A stretch of DNA of 64,000 nt from Adenophora triphylla var. japonica. Lineage: Eukaryota > Streptophyta > Magnoliopsida > Asterales > Campanulaceae. Of the stretch, positions 42,439 through 54,560 are shown in pieces. The position numbers and the translations under genes were made by a program. Numbering within the stretch: the first letter of the stretch is position 1; every line of letters begins with the position of its first letter. Location: positions 124,001 through 188,000 of the forward strand of contig JAFEMH010002326.1 of assembly GCA_022495995.1 (NCBI GenBank). Reading direction: 5' to 3'. The notes under the pieces were generated by a model that saw nothing but the letters and a program-made list of their open reading frames with translations, searched no databases and had not been told where the DNA came from.

Positions 42439-45081
42439 GAATGGATCCGTGAGGGCAATCCCATACCGAGGCAAGCCGAAGGGAACATCTCCGCGGCGGC
42501 GAGAAGGAGGAGAAAGGAGCTCGTTGGAACCGGAGAGGAAGTATGAACTTCCTTACGCCTCCATCGGAGTCTATTACCCGGGGTAGAAGGGAGCATAAAT
42601 TGCAACGAACCCTCGATCGGTTGGGGTAAGCATTCTTATTTTGCTCAAATCCGATGATTTTGCTTGAATTTTGAATGATTTAGGATTGCACTAGCTTTAA
42701 GGACCCGAATTTTCCTAGGATTTTTGGATGATTTTTGAATGATTTTGAGATGCATGAACAACCTATGAGGCTAAGAATATGAAAAGACATGCATGTGCAA
42801 TTTTATTTGATGAAAAGAATGAGAATGACTCACTCTTTTTCTCGCAAAATAAAGTAAGAAGGAGAATTTTTCAAAATATGGAGAGATCGGAGCTTCTTGC
42901 CTGTGTGTTAGGAACTAGGTCAAAATTTTGGTATCATTTCAACTGAGAAAACATGATTTTGGAAGATGAAAATGATTCATGCATGCCATTTTTTGAGAAA
43001 GAATTAATGCTTATGTGCAAATAATTTTGAAAATTGTGAAATTTTGTGCTTTAATAAAGCAATGACGCTTGTTCAAGTGATGAAAGACATGTTTTCGATG
43101 CAAAGGATGCTAGAAAAATTTTCATTAATGCTTTTCTTTTGAAAATATGTGCACTTTTGAATATATGCATGCTTTTTTGAAATGAGATGAAGGACTGACA
43201 CAATTTCTTTGTTGTGCTTGTCTACAAGAGAACAAGTCTAGGGGGCCTTCTGAGATTGCAGTAAAGCTGTGGGAGAGGATGCCCGATTTTGAGAAGAACG
43301 GGGTGAACCCTAAACAGCTGGTGAGAGCTACCGGCTTGGATTTGTTTATTGAGGCCATTTGCAGAGGTATTCACATTACCTCTAAGAGCAAGGGCTTGGT
43401 CCAGGCCCTATCTCGAAGTTCTGGTGGGACACCACCCATGGCTTTCATCTTAGCTGGGGGGAGCTGACGGTGACTCCGGCCGATTTCACTGCTATCACTG
43501 GCTTACAGTTCACCTGGAGTCCTGTGACTTGGAGGGACCATATCACGGCGGAGGAGTTCAGGCTTTGGTTGGGTTTGAGCTGATTCCCAAGGGGCTTGGA
43601 ATGGAGACGAGGAACGCCGAGGTGGCAGCCCGTAACCGCATGCGGGACTTTGCTGCTAGCGAGGTGATCGCCCACCGCCTTGCTAGAGCCTTTGTGTGGT
43701 TGATGCTGTCAGTCACCATCTTTGCCAATTCTGGGACTCTGGCTATGACTTGCCTCCTCGACTCTCTAGAGGATGTTGATGGGATTGGGACGGTCTCATG
43801 AGGCGAGGCCGGATTGGCGGAGCTATACTTCTCCCCTGCATCCGTACAGCCGAATAAGGCCGCTCCACGGATTGTTTCTCCTTTGCCCTCGAGGTAGTCT
43901 CACTTTCCTTTCTCTTTACTTTCTGTCTTTGAGACTTTTATGAAAGATAAATGACCCTTTTGATGTTTTGAACATGCAGTCTCCGGGTTTTGTGAGGTGA
44001 TCGTGTTCTTTCCGTGGAACCAACAGAGCGATGTCACCATCTTTCCTGCTATGATCCGCTAGAGGGGAGATGCGAGGGATAAGTTCACCGGGAAGACCCG
44101 GATCACCTTTGATTACAAGATGGTGAGGCCGGTTATCAACAGAGATGGGCACGACGGAGAGGACTTCTACCCGTGGGGCAGGTATCCGAAGATTTTGCTA
44201 GGAGAGGCCGTGGAGGCGACGAGGCAGAGGAGGTGGCTGACGGGCCTGACATGTGATGTCATCTATCTGGGGGACCGATTTTCTAGGCAGCATGGCCATG
44301 TCCCTCCATTGGACGCCATTACTCCCCAGGATCCTCCAGCACGGATGCTACAACCTAGAGATTGGCCTGAGGACGACATTGCTAGATATCAGTGTGCGTG
44401 GCCGCCGAGGAGTATTTTGATATGGATACCCCATATGCCGTGTTTGTGGAGCAGCCGATCGAGGACGCCACGTAAGCTAGTGAAGCCGGCGGTCACTGTG
44501 GATATGGGGAGGCCGAGCCTTCGACCCGCCGATCCCTCCCGCCCATCTTTCATATGTGGTCCACTGAGTACCCAGGAGGTTGAGGATACCGTCCCCGACG
44601 CTAGGGAGCCCCAAGATACCTTGCCGCTGACAAAGACTGTAAGTACACTTTAGGGTCTTTTCCCTTTTTCGCATTTCTTTGCTTTTTGCAATTTCAAGAT
44701 TTTCCCGAGATTTTCTTCTCTTTTTCTCAGTTCCAGCCTCGCACTTACGACAGTTGGTCGTGCAGAATAGGGCCGGAAGGACATGTGCCTGGCCCCTTCG
44801 AGGAAGCCGGCTCGCACTTCAAAGGCGGCAATGACGTGGCAGGAGCCCGGCGCAAGAGAAGGCATGTCGGGAGCACAAGCATCCACCTCATCGGCTCGGA
44901 GTACTCTTCCAAAGGCCATGCCTCGGGGACGGGGACCCAATGCCGACATCTTGGAGCAAACTGGGCCGAGTACGAGCACGATAATGTCCACCTTTCAGAT
45001 GTGAGCGACGCGGAGGATTTGATGAGAGAGGCAACTGTTTATGAGCTGAGCAGCGATGAAGAGGAAGGATCGGAGGCCTAG
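42439..45081 (+). pseudogene. PMD gene of element I, antisense, with introns, frameshifted
   Basis: Probable exon 1 about 42439-42625 with donor GGGG/GTAAGC; intron 1 to about 43236; exon 2 to 43892 carries SKGLVQALS, then after a one-base break near 43420 FHLSWGE..TVTPADFTAITGLQF, and ARAFVWLMLSVTIFANSGT; intron 2 43893-43980 (GTAGTC .. GCAG). Exon 3 includes GEDFYPWGRYP and LTGLTCDVIYLGDRFSRQHG, equivalent to FYPWGRFD and LRGLTCDAYYLGERVTRQHG of F. The tail (44650-45081) ends with acidic SSDEEEGSEA. Several frameshifts make it non-functional. Intron positions agree with F. Confidence 0.7.
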
Positions 45082-45433
45082 GAGGTCTCTAGAATTGACT
45101 TAGGAAGAAAAACAAACAATGAACAAGTTTTATGCACATTTTGTTTATTTTTTGCTTTATTTGGGCGCCGATGGGGCGAAAACAATGTAATACTGTTTTA
45201 TTTGCTTTTTAAATTTATGCTTTATTAATTTCCATATTACTTGAGCCTCGGGGCAGTTTTTTGCTTGGAATCGGGCCGAAACCTGGGCCAAAATGATATA
45301 TAATGATATATAAATGCTTGGATGGTCTTTGAACATGTTTTTGTACAGGTTTTGGTTGGAAAAGTGGGGTGAAAACTCCCTTTGGGCAGCAACTTGGTTG
45401 CTGCAGATTTGCCACTTACATCAGGTAAATGAA

Positions 45434-45474
45434 GCCGTGCGGCATGGTCTCTGGAGCAAATAAGGCCGTGCGGC
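45434..45474 (+). promoter_or_regulatory. Paired palindromes before the DUF7745-like gene of I
   Basis: GCCGTGCGGC at 45434-45443 and 45465-45474, starts 31 bp apart, the same motif and spacing as in this element's LTRs. The start codon follows at 45613. The rest of 45082-45612 shows no gene. Confidence 0.65.
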
Positions 45475-45612
45475 TCACAGTTCTGTCTGGACCGGTTATT
45501 TTCGTAATAAAACCAAGGCTTCGCCATTTCATTTCATTTTCAACTTATACTTGTCCCAACTGTTCCTGCAGCACATATTGGACCTAAAGACACCATCTTT
45601 GATCATTTTGCA

Positions 45613-47100
45613 ATGGAGAAGCCCGTTAGATTGCAAAGGGGGAAAAGAGACCGCTTCGTCCGATCTTCGCCTTGGGTGAGATATAACTTCCAATCTCACA
45701 AGGGGTTGCTTGATTCTTCCTTCAAGATCAAGTCTTTATGGCATTTGAGGGATCTCCCGCCCGATTGGGACCTTTTGAGAGCAAAGAAGAAAGTTTTGGG
45801 ACGTCCGGAGACACGTTTATCGCTTTTCTTACAATGAGATTGTCCCAACGCATGAAGACTTCCGAGCCTTGATTGGGGGTCCAGAAATTGAGGTTATATC
45901 GATTCCGCTGATCGAAGACGTGCCGGTGGAGGCAAAGCTTGCATCTTTTCTCGCAGATTTCTCCGGGAGAGGCCGAGGAGATGATGATAGCCCCTGACAG
46001 ATTGACCTTTCTCGATATCCCGCAGTGTGTTTGGGTCTCCGGCTATGGCTGCGACCACGGTGGCTATGGATGCCTTTATCCTCTCGCATATTTTCTTCTC
46101 TCGTTCACCGCCGAGTCCGTGGGGATTCGTCATGGTGGTCTCTTAGACATGGTCGAGATTGCAGTGGCCGGGAAGGACATTGTCCCACCGGTTTTGGGGG
46201 AGACTTTGCATGGCATTGATAGATGGCTAGGAGACCATTTCATGAGGTCTCGGGAGCCCTACTGCACCGACTTTATGGGCCGCAGGAGAGGCTTGGGGCT
46301 TTCGCCAGTGGGCTTTGCCGACTCAACCTGCCCTCGGGTGATTTCTCTGAGAGGTGCACCTCGACAAATAGGACCAGGGTAGCCGGGAGCCGATGATGGC
46401 TAGGTTATCCACTTCGACATCCGCCGGTGGGTACCTCACCGGAGGTTGCGCACTGTGAGGATATTTCAGAGTCCTATATAGCGAGGGTTCCTGTGGTTCT
46501 GCCGGTCATCCTTCTACATACCCCGCTTGGTATCCAGCAGCTTCTGGCCTTACAGAGCCATCGGGCGATTTGGGAGGACATCCGTACTCACGGAGGTGGT
46601 GCCATTTGATATGAGAGATCCAACAGCCTTTTCATTCTTCTTGAGGGCTTGACTTACGCCGCTTTCCCACCTGTGGCTATCTTCAGAGCAGGAAGAGTAC
46701 CATCTTGACCACCGTCTACTTGGATTGGTACGAGAGGGAGACGGGAGCGACTCAGTCATATTGGGAGAGAGACGTCAGCTTTATCGGGAGCCGATCGCGA
46801 CTCGAGTAGGACTCGAGGGAGACCGAGGCTAAGGCGAGTCGCCATAACCACCGGGTGACCGATCGTAGATATGGAGGCTCGATACAAGAGATTGTCCGAG
46901 GTCGCTCCTTTCGACCGAGGCTCGCAGGGAGGAAGTGCGGACTCGTGCTCGGGTAGAGAGGGCACTTATTGACACGGGTTTGATGGAGGCTCCAAAGTGA
47001 GGATACCGGAGATCGGAATGAGGGAGACCGACATCTTGGAGAAGAAGAGAAAGAAAACTCGACGGTCGAGGTAAAGGGAAGAAGACCAAAGAAGACTCAC
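45613..47100 (+). pseudogene. DUF7745-like extra ORF of element I, frameshifted
   Basis: Starts MEKPVRLQRGKRDR and includes SLWHLRDLPPDWDLLRAKK, then RFSYNEIVPTHEDFRALIGG in a second frame after a break near 45800, then AGKDIVPPVLGETLHGIDRW in a third. The C-terminal part (46400-47100) is readable only in short pieces, with EEKKRKKTRRSR-like basic residues near the end. Multiple one-base indels abolish it. Position and strand match F and H. Confidence 0.65.
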
Positions 47101-47109
47101 CGAATGACG

Positions 47110-47746
47110 ACCGACGCATCTTTTCTTAGGATTCCCTTATTGCCATTTTGCAAACACAATAGTTTATTAGGCATTTTATTGTATTTTAGATCTTTGTAGC
47201 AAAGGTTAGCAAGAGTCAAGAGTAGACCGTGCTTGAACTCATCAAGAAGTTTTTAACTTGTAATGAACAAGAAATATTATCTTAGAAATTAATCAAGACA
47301 CAATTTTATGAAAACTCAAATGTCTTATTGATTTGCTCAGACCCGCTTTTATGGAAACTGGAATGCCCTTTATTTATTTATTGTTTAGGACGCATTTCAT
47401 GGAAACTTAATCGCCCTTTTTATTATTTAGACCGAACCATAAATGGCCGCCTACGTTCCCCTTTTACAAGAAAGACTAAGGGGCTCAGTCTTCGTAGTTC
47501 ATTCTCGTGAACTCTTTTTCTATTTTTTTATGTGCAGCTCGTTTTTTGCCTAGACCGCCCTTTTTGGGTTTTCACTTAGCCGGGCATTACTCTTTTTGCA
47601 CTAAGATTTTTTTTTTTTTTTCTTTTTTTTATGTGCAACCCCGTTTTTTGCCTAGACCGCCCTTTTTGGGTTTTCAAATTAGCCGGGCATTACTCTTTTT
47701 GCACTAATATTTTTTTTTTTTTTTTTTTTATTTTTTTTTTATTTTC
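47110..47746. other. Antisense gene 3' flank and post-integrase hairpin of I
   Basis: 47110-47290 shares AGTTTTTAACTTGTAATGA with the other elements. The hairpin at 47449-47500 has inner stem CCCCUU/AAGGGG. 47570-47745 consists of two similar copies of a T-rich block ending TTGCACTAA plus long T runs. No gene. Confidence 0.55.
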
Positions 47747-48870
47747 TTAGACATAGTACCTTCTGAGCTTATCACCGTTGACTGGGTGGACAAAGGGATT
47801 GCCGTCTGTGTCCGCAAGTTTCATGGCTCCTCCCGATAGTATCTTCTCGCACCACATACGGGCCGATCCAAACGGGTTCCCATTTTCCTGTGGGTTGTCT
47901 CTGGGTAGGGGCTTTACTTTCGGCACTAAGTCACCCTCTTTGATGTCCCCGGCCTTGACCTTTTGTCAAATGCTCGCCATTCGCCTCCGATAGGCTCGGG
48001 TATGCTCCATGGCTTTAAGCCTTCTTTCGTCGAGCAGGCCAACTCATCATGCCGGCTACGCAACCATTCTACTTCGTTGACACCGTTTTCCAGAGGACCC
48101 TTAATGACGGGATTTCCAACTCCACCGGTAACACCGCTTCCATCCCGTAAGTTAGGCAAAAGGAGTTTCTCCCGTGGCCGTTTCCGACAGACGCTCGTAG
48201 CCCCTGCAGTGCCAGTGCAGCTTTTCGGCCAATCACGACCACGGTGGCCATTTTTCTGATGATCCGTTCGAGCGTCTTATTAGCAGCCTTCCACGGCTCC
48301 ATTAGTCTCGAGGTCCGTACGGGGATGACTTGTGGCGAGTGATCCCGAACTCGACAAAGAATCTACCGCAGCCCCTTCAAAGTGTGACCCATTATCGTAA
48401 ATGATCTCATTGGGCACCCCATATCTACACATTATGTTTTCTTTGATAAACCGGGCCACCTTCTTGGAAGTGAGGACCTTGTAGGACTTGGCCTCTACCC
48501 ACTGGGTGAAGTAGTCGATCGCCACTAACACGAATTCATGCCCATTGCTTCTCGCCGGGCTATCTTCCCTATCACGTCAATACCCCAAGTTGCAAACGGC
48601 CGTGGAGTCGTCATGCAAGACAGTCATGAGGCGGGAGATGGTTGAGGTTGGCAAACCGCTGGCATTTGTCGCACGCTGACATGCCGGACACACCGTTTCC
48701 ATAGAAATCCAAGAGTAACCCATTATGAGGATCACTTGCATCAGGGCTTTAGCATTCATATGAGGACCGCAGGGACCATTGTGGACTTCGGCCATCAACT
48801 CTTTGGCCCTTTCTTGAGTGAAGCACAAGAGGAGTGGTCCTTGGTACCGCTTCTTGTACAAAGTTGCCTC
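47747..48870 (-). pseudogene. Integrase of element I, frameshifted
   Basis: Fragments in several frames: MYKKRYQGPLLLC and GPHMNAKALMQ (zinc finger side, 48577-48861), LVAIDYFTQWVEAKSYK and NGSHFEG (catalytic core, 48280-48531), KAANKTLERIIRKMA and FCLTYGMEAVLPVELEIPS (48069-48302), and LRRYYV then TAA at 47747-47749. The order is preserved; at least four frameshifts. Confidence 0.8.
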
Positions 48871-50760
48871 CTAGAATGACATAATGGGAGGCCAACCTTT
48901 TCGTGGCTTGCAAGCTCTTGGCTTTGACACCTTCTTTTGGCCTACCTTCTTCATCTCTGAAAGCCGACTCTCCATCTTTGAGGAACTCGGTAAATTTGAT
49001 TGTACCACGGTTCCTTGATAGGCTCGGGTCCTGTGTCTACTTCACAAATGTAAAGTCGGGGCTTCTCTTCTACCCACTCAAGGGTTTTATGGCTTTTCCT
49101 CGGGATCTCTACCAAGGAGGCTAAAGTAGCAAGGGCATCTCGCGAATCTGTTCTTTTCCCTTGGCAAGTAGTGGAAAGTCACTTCTCCGAACCGTCCAAA
49201 TAACTCCTCCATACGGGCATGATACCGCCGAAGATTAGGGTCCACAGCCTTCCATTTGTTGGAGACCCGGTTGATGATCGTGGCCGAGTCTCCATAAACT
49301 TCGAGCTCCTCGACATTCCTTTCTAGGGCAAATTCTAAACCAAAGAATGCAAGCTTCGTACTCGGCGACATTGTTCGTGGCATGAAGTTCAACTTGAGGG
49401 CTATGGGCGTATGCTCATCTTTCGGATCGACCAAGAGCATCCCTACGCCATTTCCTCTTTTGTTAGCACTCCATCAAAGAAAAGCCGCCATCGGTTTTCG
49501 TGCTCGACTACAAAGATCCCTTCATCTCGGGAATTGGGGTTCGTGCCCGCGGTCCTCATTATCGGGAAGTTCGCGATGGTCCGACAATGCTTGACCCGAT
49601 GGCCTTTCTCGGTCACATAGCCGATGTCGTACTCGCTAAGAAGAAGGACCACTTTGCTAGACGCATCGAGAGAGAAGGCTTATCGAAGATGTACTTGATG
49701 GGGTCCATTTTTGAGACCAAATTCACAGGGTGGGCTTGCGTATATAATGCTTCAACTTGCCGACTACCTGCACTCACCTCCCGCACAAGTCTTTTCACAT
49801 GCGGAGTAATTGAGCTCACTTCCCGCAGCCTTCCTACCGACAAAGTAAATGGCATTCTCTACCCGAGAGTCTTTCTTCTCCCCGAGCAAGCATAGCCCCA
49901 ACCGCCGTATCGTTGACAAAGTGAGATAGAGCGTAAGAGGTTTCGTCTATGCTGGGGGCATAGTACTCGAGGATGTACTAAGTATGCTTTGATCTGGTCA
50001 AAGGCATCCCGGCATTCTTCGGTCCATTCTCGTATCTACATTCTTCTTCATGAGCTTGAAGATGGGCTCGCACATAGTGGTCAACCGATTGACGAAACGG
50101 CCGATGTACCGCAGCTTTGCCCATAAAGCTCTTGACTTCGTCTCGAGTTTGAGGTGGCCTCATGTCCATAATGGCTTTGATCTTTCGAGGGTCGACTTCG
50201 ATACCTCGCTCCGTGACCATATACCCAAGCACTTTTCCCTTGTCACTCCGAAGGTGCATTTAGCAGGTTTAGTCTCATGGAATGTTGTCTCACCTCTCAA
50301 AGAACTTTCGCAGTCAACAAAGTGCCGTCCGTCCTCGCCTTTGGAGTGGATTATCATGTCGTCTACGTAGACCTCAATCTCCTTGTGGATCATGTCATGG
50401 AAAAGCGCGGCCGCCCTTTCGATAAGTAGCCCCGGCATTCTTGAGCCCAAATGGCATTACCGTATAGCAAGAAGTTCCCCACCTGTGGTGAAGGCCGTCT
50501 TTTCTTGGTCTTCTTCGGCCATCTTGATCCGGTTGTAGCTCGCAAAGCCATCAACGAAGGATTTGACTTCGTAGTTGGCAAGTGGAGTCCACCAGGATGT
50601 CTATGTTTGGCAAGGGGTAATCGTCTTTGGGCCGGCCTTGTTCAGTATCCCTGAAATCTACACAGCCAGCCGCACCTTCCCATTGGCCTTGGTGACGGTC
50701 ACAATATTGGACAACCATGTCGGATATTCGATGACTCGATGAATCCTACCCGCAGTAGCT
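48871..50760 (-). pseudogene. RT and RNase H of element I, frameshifted
   Basis: YVDD at 50358-50369 inside HKEIEVYVDDMIIHSK; upstream pieces of the RT fingers region are shifted. VLGYMVTERGIEVDPRKIK (49978-50259), RNase H remnants with LSEYDIGYVTEKG and, in 49087-49440, VEELEVYGDSATIINRVSNK of the second RNase H. Many single-base indels, roughly one per 60-100 bp. Confidence 0.8.
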
Positions 50761-52160
50761 TCTCAATTTCTTCTTTGACCGTAGAGACCACTCGCTTGAT
50801 TTTCCTCAATTTCGCTTTTACCGGCTTAGCATCCGGTGCTAGAGGGATTCTGTGCTCCACTATTGAACTGCCTAGCCCCGACATATCCTTGTACGACCAC
50901 GCAAAGACGCCCATGTATTCTCTCCGAGCAGATTAACCAGCCTGTCCCGTTCAACCCCCCGGGAAGAAGTTTCCAATCTGTGTCTCTTTAGGTTCCTCGA
51001 CAAGCACCCAAGTTCACACTTGTCAAAACCTCCTCGGCAGCTTGGGCCCGGTTTTCCTCTTTTTCTCGTAACCTCGCTTAAAGATTTCTTTAATGTATTG
51101 TTCATTTAGTGTGTTTGCATCTTGTTCAAATGATTCATTATTAACCGTTGTTAAGTTTTGAGTTAATTTATCATTTGTTAAGTTGGCAATAAGGGGATAA
51201 TCGTAAAGATCCGTCATTTCATTCAAAGCAAGAGGAAAGATGACATCGATTACATATTCATAATCCTCAGCGTGAGGCCTTCTGATGACTCGTAGGACTC
51301 GGAATTCAAAGATTCCCGACTCAACCGTATGGACAATGTGGTGTTTGACACGACTGGGTTGAGAAGGACGGGTACCAATCCAAGCTCCGCGATCATTTGC
51401 CGTCGGCTGGCTATCGGCCCCGAGAATGTCTCCCAATTCTTCAACGGCATCTCTGTCTTAGTTACCAAAGTGCGGGGATCAAAAGGATCTTCACCACCGT
51501 CTCCAATTACGGCAACTACCTCATCATCTCGAGCCGAAGTCGATCAAATCTGGGATCCGTGCTTCTTCATCAAACAACTTTTGCAAACCCCACTCATTGT
51601 CTTCACTATCGGCGCCTTCTATCCTGGCCGATCTTCTAAGAGCTAACTCAAAGGCGGAGAGGTCCATTACCCCTGATGCCGACTCTTTGACACTGCCCGA
51701 ATTTTCTTTGAAGACATACTCGCTCTGAACGGTAGTGGTAGCCCTGTGAATGTCCGGCAAGTCAAGGAACATCCTTCGAACAGATTTGCCGGTTTTCCCC
51801 TAACCTTCTCAAGGTTTTCCATAAGGGTTCTCCTCAGGAGGTCTCGATGGTCATTTTCATCGTATTGAGTCCCACCTTTTGTAAAGTAATGGGTCGTGAT
51901 AAACTGTAGGGATAGAGCCGGACCCCTTTAGCTTTTCTCGCCATCCCGAGAGTTCGGTTTGTATCCCAAGCCATATCTCGGTAGTCTCTGTTCCTTTACA
52001 TCAATGATGGTATTGCGACCCTCGGAGTCTTCTCGCCCAATCCAAGCCCCGGAAGATAACCCATTTTTCTCATCATTCTCATGGCCGGAGGAATTTTATC
52101 TAAGTAGTGGTGAGGTCGGGCAACACACTTGTGCTTTGGAAGAAGCTACAGAGAATCCGG
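50761..52160 (-). pseudogene. Protease-RT spacer of element I
   Basis: Contains FAWSYKDMSGLGSSIVEHRI next to RT, YPLIANLTNDKL .. EQYIKEIFKRG, NWETFSGPIASRRQMI, and an acidic ALRRSARIEGADSEDNEWG segment, then LPDIHRATTTVQSEYVFKEN. Same content as F and the isolated fragments in M and at 38300. Broken by indels. Confidence 0.65.
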
Positions 52161-52800
52161 TCAAGGCAAACCCTTCATCATCATGCTTAATTTCCAATAT
52201 CGGGATACCTCCAAAGGCCGGGTTCCTTCCACCGTGACACTATCTCCGTAGATGGTGGTGATAGTCCCATCACTAGACCGAAATTTGACGCATTGGTGCA
52301 GTGTAGAGGCCACCCCGTTTATCCGGTGGATCCAAGGGCGCCCTAGCAAAGCAAGAAACGAGATCGGAATGTCAATTACTTGGAAGTCAACGTCCATGAC
52401 CTTCTTTCCGAACCACAACTTGAGAGTAGCAATCCCCAAAACTGATCGTGCAGTGGAGTCGTAGGCCTTAATAGTCTGACTAGAAGGCTTCAAATCTGTT
52501 GGTTTCAAATCCAATAAGTCCATCATTTTTGCTGGCAAGACGTTCATTGCGGACCCTCCATCAACTAATACCCGTGGCAACCGACGTTCTTCCAACTGGA
52601 CTGTGATGTAAAGGGGTTCATTATGACTAGCTCCCATACTTTGGCAGTCCAAGTCAAGGTAATGATGTTTCCATAGTGGATACTTCCAATCATTTGGACG
52701 ACCTCATCCGGGGTGACATCTATGGGCACCATGGTCTTGGCCAAACTTTCTTCTAGCTTCAAATTATGAGGGTATGAAGAGGTTAATAAGGACCACAAGG
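52161..52800 (-). pseudogene. Aspartic protease of element I
   Basis: VLVDGGSAMNVLPAKMMDLL catalytic region and ALLGRPWIHRINGVASTLHQ in one 163-codon frame (52161-52652), nearly identical to D. The upstream part IDVTPDEVVQMIGSIHYGNI is in another frame after a break near 52640. Confidence 0.8.
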
Positions 52801-54560
52801 AGATATTGGCCTCGAGTACACTTCAACCGAGCCAAGACTGATCCTCCTTGTCGAGTCCGGCTTTTCTCGCTTCTCGGTTTATAGGGTCTTTTGTCCGTTT
52901 TCGGCTCGTAGACGGCATTTCTTTTATCACCCTTAGCCGTTTCAACACTCATCCGTCCTGACCGAGTCATCACATAGACATTAGACTTCTCTCGGGATCA
53001 TCATTCCTACCGGAGGATTCTCGCCTCTTTCAAAGTGAGAGGCGGGCTCTTGCCGGCGTATGGCCAACTCGCTGATTAATCCGATTAACCGCACCGCCTG
53101 AGGCATAGGCGGCTTCCCGAACTGATTCCGTGTTACCGGCTTTCCGACTTTTTCGAGTTCGACTCCTTAATTGGCTCAACAGCCTACTGGTTTCAACTTC
53201 ACCTTCCTCATTTAAAGCCTTCACAGCCTCGTTCAAGCTTTTCAAGGTCAACATGCAACAGAATTATCATCTTCGAGTTTGGAGTCTCGTGAATGGCTTC
53301 CTCATCCGGACCTAGCAACTTTTTCAACAGTGGGATCACATTCCTCATCACTGTCAAGCATGTCCCTCCTTTCTCTAGGGGTTAGTTTTCCGACGGCATC
53401 TTTGACATTGGCCAAGCATTTTCGAAGTGGGAAATTCCATCATCGAGAAGGATTTCTGCGGGTCAAACCTCATGGCGGGTTCTCGTTCTTTACCGTCGGG
53501 AAGGTTTTCCGGGCTTTTCGCTTCCGGGCTAACCACTCCTCTACTGTTCCTTCCGGCACTTCGACCGTGTCTTCCTCGGTATCACTACAAGAACTCTCGT
53601 GAGAACTCTCATCTTGACTCGATGACCAATGAGGGCAAACGCAGTCGGGATACTTGACGCCATATAAGAGGTATCTTGGATTCTTCCTCTCGACTTGGGA
53701 ATTACCAAGAAAACATCGCTGTCATCATAGGATACAAAGGGGACCGGGGTCGCTTCAAACTTTAGGACTCTTTCCAAGGCATCCATACACTCTTCTTCGT
53801 ACAAGGTCTCGTGGGTGATTCTCAAGCACTAGAATGGAGTCTACTCTTCCCGACGGGGTTTAGCTTCAACGACGCTTACATGTTCTAGATCGGCGCGGAG
53901 CCCACTTCCCTCTTTCGCCTAAAGCTTCAATTAAGTCCCTCCATTCACCGACCAAGTCTTTGTAAGGAGTATTGAACTCTAGGATGTAGAATTCGTATGC
54001 TGCCTTATCTGAGCTCGCATCCTCTTTCCCTTCCGAACCTTCACACAGGCTACAGACACATTTTGAAGTGATACCATCCCCTATTCCAGGTCCGTGGTTT
54101 TCTACTTCATCTTGATCTCCAAATTTCACTTTGGTTGACTCCAAGTTCATTCCTTCTACTGAACTGTCATCATCACCATTCCTGTTCTCATTTCCGACTG
54201 ATTCTTCACTACCACTGTCTGGGAGATAGGCAAATTCACAGGCATTGACAAAGTTAGAAAGGTCAGGTTGGTACTGGAATTCCAAGGTAGGGAAATTTGG
54301 CTCAGGCTGAGAGGAGGGAAAAAGTCCCATGGGGTAATGCAGAGGCTGCGTGACTGGGATAGCTGTGGCGAAGCTAGGTCTCATCTGAGGAGGAGAGGGT
54401 GTCGGGACCCTGACGGCTTGGGATACTGGAAAGGACTGAAAAGGGACAGTCTTTGGCAAAGGATCATATGTGACTGGAGGAGGGCATTGGTCATAGGCTA
54501 GCTCTTCTTCCCTAGTCATCTGGTTACCCAAACCAAGCATCGTTCTCTCGTCAAATCGGC
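52801..54560 (-). pseudogene. Capsid-less gag-like region of element I
   Basis: The 53866-54540 frame (224 codons) starts LGLGNQMTREEELA and jumps to YDQCPPP; compared with D, 159 bp (53 codons) are missing between two AGCC words. It keeps the CVCSLCEG cysteine cluster and the YEFYILEFNTPYKDLVGEW segment. Further pieces at 53541-53825 (EECMDALERVLKFEATPVPF) and 53030-53254 are in other frames. No capsid or CCHC knuckle is seen, as in D. Confidence 0.6.
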
